This document shows positions 1-7,864 of a stretch of 64,000 nt of DNA, piece after piece. The notes below the pieces were generated by a model. The model saw only the letters and a program-made list of their open reading frames with translations, was not told the DNA's origin and did no database searches. Position 1 is the first letter of the stretch; every line of letters begins with the position of its first letter. Source of the stretch: Ruminococcus sp. (GTDB lineage: Bacteria; Bacillota; Clostridia; Oscillospirales; Ruminococcaceae); the NCBI GenBank assembly GCA_029062165.1, contig JAIDQQ010000023.1, positions 417,789-481,788 on the forward strand, read 5' to 3'. The translations under genes were made by a program, and so were the position numbers.

Positions 1-1
1 C

Positions 2-1435
2 TTCATAACAAAGCAGTTAGGAGCGGAAGCAATCGGCATACTGACACTTATGGGGTCGTTTTTAGGACTTGCCGGTATATTGTCCAATGGAAACGCCTTT
101 TTGTGTACCAGTAGACTTGTATCGGAAGAAATGGGCAAAACAAATTCAAATCCGGATAAGATTCTGACACACGGTATAAAACTGTGTCTGATGTTGAGTA
201 CGAGTGTTTCTGTGATACTGTTTGTATTTGCCGAGCCGTTAAGTAATAAGTTTTTCAGCGGTGCGAGAATGGAGACCGCTATAAAATTCATGCCATTGGC
301 GTTAATTTCGGGAGCGGTGTCGGCGTGTTTCAAGGGGTATTTCAACGCAAGCCGTAAAGCGTCGGTATCGGCGATAGGGGATATAATAGAATTTATTATA
401 AAATCACTGGTCATAATAGTAATGACGTTATCGGCGACTAATCCGGACGAAAATACAGTATGTCGGATAATGATAGCCGGAATCATTGCCGGTAATATAT
501 TTTCACTGTTTTATTGTCTGATAGTGTTTTTACGTAGTCATGAAAAATGTACCGGAAAATGTTCCTTGAATTTCAGAAAATATATATCGTATGCGTTTCC
601 GATAATGGCAGGAAGTATTCTGACATCTGCACTGAGCAGTACGAATGACGCATTAATACCGATGTGTTTAAGACAGAGTGGCGATTCAGTAAACGAGGCG
701 TTAAGTCGTTTCGGGATATTCGAGGCTATAGTTATTCCGACGTTGTTTTTTCCGTCGGTGGTACTGTGTTCGATGTCGGGAATAATAGTCAGCGAATCGG
801 CAAGGGCTTCGGCGTCCGGAAACATGGAGAGAATACGGAGTTTAACAGAACGTCTTATAAGGTATACAATAATATTTGCGGTATTTGCCTCTGCGGTACT
901 CATGAAATTCGGCGATACAGTCGGCGAACTTCTCGGCGGTGGTGAACTCGCCGGTACTATGATAACAATTATCGCACCGGTAGTACCGTTCATATACATG
1001 GAGATTATTTCGGAAGCACTGATAAAAGGTATGGGCTTACAAAGTTTTTCGTCGCTGAACTATCTGGCGGAATACGCTATAAGGATTTCAGTAGTACTTA
1101 TTTTTGTACCTAAGTTCAGTTTTTATGGAATAGTCGCATCATATTACGCCAGTAACGTAATAGGCAACTGTGCAAGACTGATAAAAATACTTAAATATAC
1201 CGGAACGCCGTTCAGACCGTTTAAAATAATAGCCGTTCCGATTATATATGCGTTTCTTACAATGGGTGCGGTGGAACTCCTCACACACCTGACAGGTCTT
1301 GACGCTGAAAGGCTTCCGGAGATAATTATTTTCGTGATTCTGTGGGCAATCGCCTATACTGGTGTGTTCGTTGGTTTCAGTTATGGTACGCCGGAACTTA
1401 AAGAAAGTAAATTGTTGTGCAATATCAACAAATAA
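2..1435 (+). CDS. SpoVB/MATE-like polysaccharide or lipid flippase (5' truncated by window edge)
   Basis: This is the C-terminal part of a polytopic membrane transporter of the MOP superfamily (SpoVB / oligosaccharide flippase / MurJ-like), which would move lipid-linked precursors across the cytoplasmic membrane. The reading frame is open from base 2. The first visible residues (FITKQLGAEAIGILTL) match the conserved stretch after the first helix of SpoVB proteins, so the true start lies upstream and the ATG at position 50 is internal. Many hydrophobic helices follow, and the segment with KGYFNASRKASVSAIGD is typical of the family. A promoter for the next gene follows after a short gap. Exact substrate and any role in sporulation are not shown by the sequence. 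Confidence 0.8.
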   Translation, partial: FITKQLGAEAIGILTLMGSFLGLAGILSNGNAFLCTSRLVSEEMGKTNSNPDKILTHGIKLCLMLSTSVSVILFVFAEPLSNKFFSGARMETAIKFMPLALISGAVSACFKGYFNASRKASVSAIGDIIEFIIKSLVIIVMTLSATNPDENTVCRIMIAGIIAGNIFSLFYCLIVFLRSHEKCTGKCSLNFRKYISYAFPIMAGSILTSALSSTNDALIPMCLRQSGDSVNEALSRFGIFEAIVIPTLFFPSVVLCSMSGIIVSESARASASGNMERIRSLTERLIRYTIIFAVFASAVLMKFGDTVGELLGGGELAGTMITIIAPVVPFIYMEIISEALIKGMGLQSFSSLNYLAEYAIRISVVLIFVPKFSFYGIVASYYASNVIGNCARLIKILKYTGTPFRPFKIIAVPIIYAFLTMGAVELLTHLTGLDAERLPEIIIFVILWAIAYTGVFVGFSYGTPELKESKLLCNINK

Positions 1436-1479
1436 TTCAACCGTTTATGATGTAAAATGTAGAAAATTATTTCATTCTA

Positions 1480-1508
1480 TTGCAATCTGCACAAAAAAGT
1501 TATATAAT
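1480..1508 (+). promoter_or_regulatory. sigma-A promoter of the EF-G-like gene
   Basis: TTGCAA, 17 nt spacer, TATAAT, about 50 nt upstream of the start of the EF-G-like gene. Confidence 0.7.
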
Positions 1509-1555
1509 TATCTCATACAGTTGTACTTCAACAATAAAATCCGGAGGATAATTAA

Positions 1556-3613
1556 ATGAAAGACTATGATGTTACCAAGATAAAAAACATTGCACTTGCC
1601 GGACATAACGGCTCAGGAAAAACTTCCCTTGCGGAAGCGATTCTGTATAAGGCAGGAGCTTCCGACCGTCTCGGAAAAACTGCTGACGGAACAACCGTCT
1701 GCGACTACGACCCCGAAGAAATCAAAAGATGTATTTCAATAGGAACTTCCCTTGCATCTTTTGAATATAATAATTTCAAGGTGAATCTTCTTGACACCCC
1801 GGGGCTTTTCGATTTTGCTTCCGAAATGGTAGAGGGAATCCGTGCATCTGATACGGTAATGATTACTGTATCTGCAAAATCCGGTGTTAAAGTCGGAGCA
1901 AGAAAGGCATACGCCGAGGCAGAAAAGCAAGGCAAATCAAAAATGTTCGTCGTAACAAAAATTGACGATAAATCCGCTAATTTCTTCAACGTCCTCACGG
2001 AACTCAAAACAGTTTTCGGTCCTACCGTATGCCCTGTAGTAGTACCGGTTGTAAGCAATCACCAGATAGTTTCATATGTCAATCTGATAGAAATGAAAGC
2101 TTATAAATACGACGATAAAGGCAATGCTATCGAGACCGATATGCCCACCGCTGAAATCTCCGAGAAGTTTGAATATCGTATAGACGGTCTTATAGGTGCG
2201 GTATCGGAAGCCGTCGCAGAAACTTCCGACGAATTAATGGAAAAATTCTTCGAGGGTGAGGAGTTCACACAGAAAGAGTTGATAGACGGCATTCACGACG
2301 GTATGAACAGAGGTATCATAACGCCTGTAGTATGTACATCTTCTACTGAACTCGCCGGAATAGATATGTTACTGAAAGAAATCGAATTGCTTTTACCGTC
2401 ACCGCACGAGGTAGAAACAGAAGATTCAGAGGTAAAATGCGACGTTTCAGAACCTATGTCGGCATACGTTTTCAAGACAGTCGCTGACCCATTCGTTGGT
2501 AAGATGTCATTTATACGTGTTATGTCGGGTACGCTGAAATCAAACAGCGAGGTTAAAAATGCGACTTCCGGAAATACCGAAAAAATAGGCAAATTATGTA
2601 CACTATGCGGTAAGAAACAGACGGAAGTTTCATACGCAACCGCCGGTGATATAGTAGTTGCGACGAAGATTTCCGCCAATACCGGCGATACACTTTGCGA
2701 CAGTGCGAAAATGGTAGAGTTTGCCCCTATGGATTTCCCGAAACCGTGCTATTCTATGGCAGTCAAGGCTAAGGCACAGGGCGATGAAGCTAAAATTTCA
2801 ACGAGTATGCAGAGAATTACGGAAGAAGACCCCACACTGACTTACATTCAGGACGATAACACTAAAGAGCAGATTTTAAGCGGTCTCGGTGAACAGCATA
2901 TAGAAGTTGCGGTTGCTAAATTAAAGAATAAATTCGGCGTTGACGTAAATCTCACTGTACCGAAAATTGCCTATAAAGAGACTATCCGCAAGAAAGTAAA
3001 GGTTGAGGGTAAACACAAGAAACAATCCGGCGGACACGGTCAGTATGGTCACGTATGGATTGAGTTTGAACCGTGTGTAAGTGATACGCTTGTATTTGAG
3101 GAAAAAGTTTTCGGCGGAGCAGTACCGAAGAATTATTTTCCGGCGGTACAGAAAGGGCTTGAGGATTCCATTAAAAAAGGCGTACTCGCAGGCTGTCCGG
3201 TAGTAGGACTGAAAGCAATTCTTGTTGACGGTTCGTATCACCCTGTAGATTCTTCGGAAATGGCATTCAAGACCGCCGCATCAATCGCCTACAAAGAGGG
3301 ATTACGTAAGGCAGACCCTGTAATGTTAGAACCGGTCGGCAAACTGAAAGTAACCGCCCCCGACGATAACACCGGAGACATCATGGGCGAACTTAATAAG
3401 CGTCGTGGAAGAGTTCTCGGCATGGAACCGGTTTCGCATGGCGTGACGACTATCGAAGCAGAAGTACCAGTCCGTGAAATGCATGATTTCGCACTGTATC
3501 TCCGTCAAGTAACGAGAGGTCTGGGCAGTTTCACACTTGATTTTGAACGCTATGAACAGTTACCGGCAAATCTTCTCACGGAAGTAATATCTTCAGTAAA
3601 TTCCGAAAATTAA
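1556..3613 (+). CDS. EF-G-like translational GTPase (non-canonical paralogue)
   Basis: A 685-residue protein with the full EF-G layout: GTPase domain (1 to about 280), domain II, domain III around residues 400-470, and domains IV-V (the HKKQSGGHGQYGHV segment and the final RGLGSF motif). P-loop is GHNGSGKT (16-23) and G3 is DTPG (80-83). Two motifs depart from classical EF-G. The switch I RGITI is replaced by KRCISIGTS, and G4 NKxD is TKID (134-137). This places it in the divergent EF-G-like branch common in clostridia rather than the str-operon fusA; it stands alone with its own promoter. RBS CCGGAGGA lies 8 nt before the ATG. It probably acts on the ribosome, but whether it is the main translocase or an accessory factor cannot be decided here. 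Confidence 0.85.
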   Translation: MKDYDVTKIKNIALAGHNGSGKTSLAEAILYKAGASDRLGKTADGTTVCDYDPEEIKRCISIGTSLASFEYNNFKVNLLDTPGLFDFASEMVEGIRASDTVMITVSAKSGVKVGARKAYAEAEKQGKSKMFVVTKIDDKSANFFNVLTELKTVFGPTVCPVVVPVVSNHQIVSYVNLIEMKAYKYDDKGNAIETDMPTAEISEKFEYRIDGLIGAVSEAVAETSDELMEKFFEGEEFTQKELIDGIHDGMNRGIITPVVCTSSTELAGIDMLLKEIELLLPSPHEVETEDSEVKCDVSEPMSAYVFKTVADPFVGKMSFIRVMSGTLKSNSEVKNATSGNTEKIGKLCTLCGKKQTEVSYATAGDIVVATKISANTGDTLCDSAKMVEFAPMDFPKPCYSMAVKAKAQGDEAKISTSMQRITEEDPTLTYIQDDNTKEQILSGLGEQHIEVAVAKLKNKFGVDVNLTVPKIAYKETIRKKVKVEGKHKKQSGGHGQYGHVWIEFEPCVSDTLVFEEKVFGGAVPKNYFPAVQKGLEDSIKKGVLAGCPVVGLKAILVDGSYHPVDSSEMAFKTAASIAYKEGLRKADPVMLEPVGKLKVTAPDDNTGDIMGELNKRRGRVLGMEPVSHGVTTIEAEVPVREMHDFALYLRQVTRGLGSFTLDFERYEQLPANLLTEVISSVNSEN

Positions 3614-3621
3614 TTCATATA

Positions 3622-3655
3622 CGAGGGTACGCAAGTACCCTCGCCCTCCTTTTCG
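3622..3655 (+). terminator. terminator-like hairpin after the EF-G-like gene
   Basis: Perfect 9-bp stem CGAGGGTAC / GTACCCTCG with a GCAA tetraloop, followed only by a pyrimidine-rich stretch with a short T-run, so termination may be partial. Confidence 0.6.
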
Positions 3656-3714
3656 GCTTGAAATAGCCATAAAAAATTTTTTTGAAAAATTCTGAAAAAA
3701 TTTTCAGAAAACAC

Positions 3715-3743
3715 TTGACAAATTGAAAAAGTTGTGATATAAT
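3715..3743 (+). promoter_or_regulatory. consensus sigma-A promoter of the tRNA array
   Basis: Perfect TTGACA, 17 nt, TATAAT, placed 50 nt upstream of the first tRNA. Expected strength fits a stable-RNA operon. Confidence 0.85.
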
Positions 3744-3792
3744 ATAATAGTCGTCAGGGAACAGTACAGACGACAGCATAAAAAAAGCGTGT

Positions 3793-3868
3793 GGGGGTTT
3801 AGCTCAGCTGGGAGAGCATCTGCCTTACAAGCAGAGGGTCACAGGTTCGAGCCCTGTAGTCCCCACCA
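3793..3868 (+). tRNA. tRNA-Val (anticodon TAC)
   Basis: Cloverleaf of 76 nt. The acceptor GGGGGTT pairs with AGTCCCC and the anticodon stem is TCTGC/GCAGA around CTTACAA. The T stem is ACAGG/CCTGT. CCA is encoded. First of four tRNAs in one transcript. Confidence 0.95.
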
Positions 3869-3873
3869 CATAA

Positions 3874-3950
3874 GGCCTGGTAGTTCAGTTGGTTAGAACG
3901 CTGCCCTGTCACGGCAGAGGTCGAGAGTTCGAGTCTCTTCCAGGTCGCCA
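3874..3950 (+). tRNA. tRNA-Asp (anticodon GTC)
   Basis: Cloverleaf of 77 nt. The acceptor GGCCTGG pairs with CCAGGTC and the anticodon loop is CTGTCAC in a CTGCC/GGCAG stem. CCA is encoded. Five nt behind tRNA-Val. Confidence 0.95.
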
Positions 3951-3953
3951 TAT

Positions 3954-4029
3954 GCGGATTTAGCTCATCTGGTAGAGCGCCACCTTGCCAAGGTGGAGGT
4001 AGCGAGTTCGAGCCTCGTAATCCGCTCCA
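3954..4029 (+). tRNA. tRNA-Gly (anticodon GCC)
   Basis: Cloverleaf of 76 nt. The acceptor GCGGATT pairs with AATCCGC and the anticodon loop is TTGCCAA in a CCACC/GGTGG stem. CCA is encoded. Confidence 0.95.
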
Positions 4030-4031
4030 AT

Positions 4032-4102
4032 GGCGCTATAGCCAAGCGGTAAGGCGTGGGTCTGCAACACCCTGATCCCCAGTTCAAATCTGGGTGGCGC
4101 CT
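4032..4102 (+). tRNA. tRNA-Cys (anticodon GCA)
   Basis: Cloverleaf of 71 nt. The acceptor GGCGCTA pairs with TGGCGCC, the anticodon loop is CTGCAAC, and the discriminator is T73 as expected for Cys. Unlike the three tRNAs before it, CCA is not encoded and must be added after transcription. Confidence 0.93.
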
Positions 4103-4108
4103 CTTTCG

Positions 4109-4136
4109 AGCATCTGAAATTTTCAGATGCTTTTAT
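4109..4136 (+). terminator. rho-independent terminator of the tRNA operon
   Basis: Stem AGCATCTGAAA / TTTCAGATGCT with a very short loop, followed by TTTTATTTAT. Confidence 0.85.
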
Positions 4137-4153
4137 TTATGTGAGGTGATATT

Positions 4154-4426
4154 TTGGAGTTAAGTAAACTGACGGATAATTTTCTTATAAAGCTAAGAAC
4201 GGAAAACACTTTCAGTACAGCCGACTATGAAAAATTAAAATCGGTCTTGATAGATAAAGTCGCCGAATGGAAGTCAGCCGGAAGCGTACCGGTTAAAGAC
4301 GTACTTGACATAGTTTTTCTTATTGACCATTTAGCCGGAGGCAGTCGTTTTTTCGACGAGGAAACTACAATAAAAGTCGAAGATGCCTGTCTTGAAATCG
4401 AAAATATTATAGAAAATCTTATATAG
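4154..4426 (+). CDS. small hypothetical protein, 90 residues
   Basis: I do not recognise this protein. It starts at TTG: GAGGTGAT lies upstream at normal spacing, no in-frame ATG gives a better start, and a terminator follows directly. The predicted product is acidic and soluble, largely helical, without signal peptide or membrane helix. The N-terminal part is MELSKLTDNFLIKL and the C-terminal part carries a run of acidic and isoleucine residues (EDACLEIENIIENLI). It lies between the tRNA terminator and the Wadjet promoter and has its own terminator, so it is a separate transcription unit. Possibly lineage-specific. No function can be assigned. Confidence 0.6.
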   Translation: MELSKLTDNFLIKLRTENTFSTADYEKLKSVLIDKVAEWKSAGSVPVKDVLDIVFLIDHLAGGSRFFDEETTIKVEDACLEIENIIENLI

Positions 4427-4427
4427 A

Positions 4428-4459
4428 AAAATCCCCCTGAATCAGTCAGGGATTTTTTT
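4428..4459 (+). terminator. rho-independent terminator
   Basis: Stem AATCCC..CTGA / TCAGGGATT with a small bulge and loop ATCAG, then seven T. It closes the small upstream gene and isolates the Wadjet operon. Confidence 0.8.
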
Positions 4460-4488
4460 GTAATAAGATAAAATTATACATATTTTTA

Positions 4489-4517
4489 TTGCAATTTCCG
4501 GTATAATGTGATATAAT
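4489..4517 (+). promoter_or_regulatory. sigma-A promoter of the Wadjet operon
   Basis: TTGCAA, 17 nt, TATAAT, about 35 nt before the jetD start. The only clear promoter upstream of the four jet genes. Confidence 0.75.
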
Positions 4518-4551
4518 AATTTCATGAAATTTTATTTGCCGGAGTGTTTAC

Positions 4552-5601
4552 ATGACAAAAATAAAAGATAAAATTTATTCATTTTCGGGAAAATACATTA
4601 CTCTTGACGAACTTAAAAATATAATCCGTACGGAAGATTACAAAGAACTTGTCGGGAAAATTTCTGAACTTGAAAAATGTAATGTTATTCGTTACGTAAA
4701 AAACAGCAGTAAGAACGGTATGACCCCACCGCTATATATGAAATACCGCATAATTTCGGAAAAAAAAGATTATTCTGATGTCATTGCGGAAATAAAATTA
4801 CTGCATCATTATATAAATGCTGAAAAATTTATCAGATTTCCGGAAAAATACGAAAAAGTCCGTAATCTGATTTTTAATTTAAGTGAGTATCTGAAAAATA
4901 ATCCGAATAGCCTTGAAAGTCCCATGTCTGAAAACGAAAAGGCATATCTGATATGGCACGACGAAAAAATTCTCGATAAGCCTGAAAATATTCGCATACT
5001 GAAAGAAACCGGCGTATTCGATAAACTTAATGTTTATTCCACGCCTGAACCGTTTTTCGATTACAGAATAAAATCAGTTCCGGAAAATGTTCTTGTAACC
5101 GAAAACAAAGATACGTGGTTTACTTTACGTAAAATTATGCTTGAAAGTCATTCCGGTATAAGTCTTTACGGTAAATTTTTTGACTGTGTTCTTTACGGTG
5201 AGGGCAGAAAAGTTACAAAGTCGGAAAGTTCATTGGCGGATTATCTTTCACTCGATAATTTCAGCGGACAGGTTTACTACTGGGGCGATATTGACTACGA
5301 GGGCATAGGAATTTTTCTGTCAGCGGAAAAAGTAAACAGTAAACTTTCAATAAAACCGTTCATTTCTGCGTATTCCGATATGATACAGGAATTTGAAAAA
5401 ATATATTCCGTTAAGTACAGAAACAGTTTTTTATGTCGTAAAGCACAACGAATCCCTGAAAATATTGATATTTTCCTGTCATTTTTTGATAGCGTAATCA
5501 GTCGGAAAATAGAAAAATATCTTGCAGAAGGTCTTTACATTCCGCAGGAAATAATCAATTATAATATTTTAAAAAATTCTCTTGAGAGGTGTTCACAGTG
5601 A
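4552..5601 (+). CDS. jetD: Wadjet nuclease subunit JetD (topoisomerase/TOPRIM-like)
   Basis: JetD is the DNA-cleaving subunit of the Wadjet SMC system, which recognises and cuts small circular DNA such as plasmids. This 349-residue protein has a TOPRIM-type C-terminal half (DUF2220 class). The conserved acidic residue is E184 in VLVTENKDT, and the metal-binding DxD is D246/D248 in YYWGDIDYEG, with E250 next to it. The N-terminal half (DUF3322-like region in type I homologues) is more variable, with a helical KIKDKIYSFSGKYITLDEL start. RBS CCGGAG precedes the ATG. It is the first gene of the operon and overlaps jetA by a GTGA junction, implying coupled translation. In described cassettes jetD is usually last, so this order is less common. 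The assignment rests on TOPRIM motifs and on the adjacent JetC. Confidence 0.82.
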   Translation: MTKIKDKIYSFSGKYITLDELKNIIRTEDYKELVGKISELEKCNVIRYVKNSSKNGMTPPLYMKYRIISEKKDYSDVIAEIKLLHHYINAEKFIRFPEKYEKVRNLIFNLSEYLKNNPNSLESPMSENEKAYLIWHDEKILDKPENIRILKETGVFDKLNVYSTPEPFFDYRIKSVPENVLVTENKDTWFTLRKIMLESHSGISLYGKFFDCVLYGEGRKVTKSESSLADYLSLDNFSGQVYYWGDIDYEGIGIFLSAEKVNSKLSIKPFISAYSDMIQEFEKIYSVKYRNSFLCRKAQRIPENIDIFLSFFDSVISRKIEKYLAEGLYIPQEIINYNILKNSLERCSQ

Positions 5602-7187
5602 TAAAATATCTTGACGGCTTTATGAAGCGTATGGAAGTTACAGCCTGTATTGCCTCTATAATAAACCGCCGGAATACAAGCAATAAAATTGAAAAATTAT
5701 TCAGTAATTTTGAACTGGATAATATTATTTTTTCCGTACTTATTCACATAATGGAACGTACTCTTACGGAAGAAAACGACTGTACCATTGAAGATGTAGA
5801 AATTTTTCTTTCTGAAATAATTATGGTTTACGGAAAATCACGTGAAAATATTGATATGCGTGAGTTGGCAAGATATATTATAAAAGATATTCTTCAGAAT
5901 AAAGGTAACGGATTTACTTATCATGTAATGGATTATTCCGTAAATAAAATGAAATCACTTAATGTACGTCTTATAAGCGATAAAATAAATGAACATAACG
6001 AACTTGTCTATGTACTCACATCACAGGGGTATGACCTGCTTTTACGTACAAAGGAAGTAGATGACATTTTAGGTTTCCAGATGGAAGAAATCAGACTACA
6101 TCTTCTAATATCGAGGGGCATTTACGACGAAGCACTTAAACAAAGTCGGAATCTTATAAAAATGCTTAACGAAAAACAAAATGAAATATTCTTTTTTGAA
6201 CAGAGTTTAAGACGTGATATACATTCGGTATCCGGTGAGGAATACGACACTATCACAAGAAGTATCAACAATATGCTGAATGAAGAATACGAAATCATGA
6301 AAAAAATTGAACATACAATTAAACTCGCTCAGAAAAGTTTTGAAGAGGAAGTAAAACAGGGAAAAAATATCGGGAAAGACGAAAAGGCAAGAGATACTGT
6401 AAATATAATAAGTCGTAATGTAGATACAGTCCTGAATAAACAGCGACTTCTTCTTACGTCAAGGGAAAAACTCGGCAGTCTTTATTCCGAAACTCTTAGG
6501 ACGGCTATTACTACACGTCGGGAACGGTATTTCGATATTGAAGATGTTATACTTAAAAAACTTGAAAATTTCAGTGAAAACAATAATCTGAATATAGAGG
6601 AAATATGTGCGGAACTTCTTAACCCGCTTGTACTGCCGAAAATGCCGGATATACTTGATATAGGTCTTTTCTACGAACCACAACAACATTACGAAAATGA
6701 AGAAAAAACCGTAGAAGAATCAGATGAGGAACTTAAATCGGATTATGACGAAAAAATACGTACTGAAAACAGAAACAATGCCCATATCGAAATCATACGT
6801 ATGATTCTTGAATTTGCACGGATGAAAAAATCGTTTACTCTTTCGGAGTTCTGGCATGAATGTATAGAAAATAATAATGTAAAGTTTTTCACACAGGAAA
6901 AACTTATTTTTATAGTCATGCTCAGACTTTACAAAGAGGGTTGCATTGACATTGAAAACTGGAAACGTGAAACGAATATTTCCGAAAGCAGTGGTGGTGA
7001 ATTTGATTTGCCGTATGTTCTGGAGAGAATCTATAATCAGAACAGAAATATGTATAATATAAGATTTATTGAAATAATAAAGGGAAATTCAAAAATAAAT
7101 CTGAAATGGACTGACGAAGAAGACGGTATAAAATATAGTCACGACGTTGAAACGGACGAACTTATATTCAATGCGGAGGTGTATTAA
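5598..7187 (+). CDS. jetA: Wadjet subunit JetA (kleisin-like; type II, DUF5716-like)
   Basis: JetA is the kleisin-like subunit that bridges the JetC SMC heads. The product is about 529 residues, strongly charged and helical, with long coiled-coil-prone segments in the middle (roughly residues 170-300) and an acidic linker around residue 370 (EEKTVEESDEELKS). I chose GTG at 5598 because it forms a GTGA overlap with the jetD stop and has GAGAGGTG six nt upstream; a GTG nine nt earlier is the alternative. The N-terminus (IKYLDGFMKRMEV) and the size fit the DUF5716 family of type II Wadjet rather than DUF3375 of type I. Family membership is judged from size, order and neighbours, because these proteins carry no catalytic motif. 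Confidence 0.72.
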   Translation: MIKYLDGFMKRMEVTACIASIINRRNTSNKIEKLFSNFELDNIIFSVLIHIMERTLTEENDCTIEDVEIFLSEIIMVYGKSRENIDMRELARYIIKDILQNKGNGFTYHVMDYSVNKMKSLNVRLISDKINEHNELVYVLTSQGYDLLLRTKEVDDILGFQMEEIRLHLLISRGIYDEALKQSRNLIKMLNEKQNEIFFFEQSLRRDIHSVSGEEYDTITRSINNMLNEEYEIMKKIEHTIKLAQKSFEEEVKQGKNIGKDEKARDTVNIISRNVDTVLNKQRLLLTSREKLGSLYSETLRTAITTRRERYFDIEDVILKKLENFSENNNLNIEEICAELLNPLVLPKMPDILDIGLFYEPQQHYENEEKTVEESDEELKSDYDEKIRTENRNNAHIEIIRMILEFARMKKSFTLSEFWHECIENNNVKFFTQEKLIFIVMLRLYKEGCIDIENWKRETNISESSGGEFDLPYVLERIYNQNRNMYNIRFIEIIKGNSKINLKWTDEEDGIKYSHDVETDELIFNAEVY

Positions 7188-7189
7188 AA

Positions 7190-7858
7190 ATGCGTGATGC
7201 AGTAAGAATACTGAAACAGCTTATACTGAAAGGCAGTATAAATGACCGTGATGACAGTGAACTTTTCAATATGGCACAGAATGACGATAATTATAAAAAT
7301 CTTGAAATAATCGCTGATGAGTGGAATTTTCATATTATTTCCACACTGCATAATATATATATAGTACCGTTGCAGGATAACGAACTATTCAGTATGAAAT
7401 TACGTGAAGTACGTGAAAATGCCGGTAGTACCGCACGGAATACAGATGCATATTTGCAATGTTATATAATAATGGTAATATTATGGCTTTTCTTCCGGAG
7501 TAAAAACGGAAATCCACAGAGTGCGGATTCTTTACGTATAAAGAATATAGTTGAAGAAGTTGATATACGTCTTAAAAATGAAAACAATGCTTCGGAACTT
7601 GACAAAAAACAGATAAATTTCAGGGCGATATCGGATATATGGAACAATAAGGTACTACTGAACGAAGGTAAAAAGAGTTCAAAGACACAGCTTGTATATA
7701 CGGCTTGTAAGTTTCTTGCAAGAAACCGGCTCATTGAGTTCCGTGACGATGGTGACGAAATCAGACCGAAAAACCGTCTTGTCGATATTATGACAATGTA
7801 TTATCTTAAAGAAAGTCGCATTATGGAAATAAACAGTATATTTGAAAAGGAGAGTTAA
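7190..7858 (+). CDS. jetB: Wadjet subunit JetB (KITE-like; type II, DUF6063-like)
   Basis: JetB is the small winged-helix (KITE/MukE-like) dimer that associates with JetA and JetC. This 222-residue protein starts two nt after jetA, with GAGGTG eight nt upstream, and ends six nt before jetC. It has no signal peptide and no enzyme motif. The C-terminal half (TACKFLARNRLIEFRDDGDEI) reads like a winged-helix wing: a helix followed by a charged hairpin, as in MukE-type subunits. Size and position between the kleisin-like and SMC genes support the call; the DUF6063 assignment is by recall of type II cassettes and not proven here. Confidence 0.72.
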   Translation: MRDAVRILKQLILKGSINDRDDSELFNMAQNDDNYKNLEIIADEWNFHIISTLHNIYIVPLQDNELFSMKLREVRENAGSTARNTDAYLQCYIIMVILWLFFRSKNGNPQSADSLRIKNIVEEVDIRLKNENNASELDKKQINFRAISDIWNNKVLLNEGKKSSKTQLVYTACKFLARNRLIEFRDDGDEIRPKNRLVDIMTMYYLKESRIMEINSIFEKES

Positions 7859-7864
7859 AAAAAT

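Noticed and set aside
1362..1559. Plus-strand frame between flippase and EF-G-like genes
   Set aside because: It overlaps the end of the flippase gene and runs through the promoter; composition is not protein-like.
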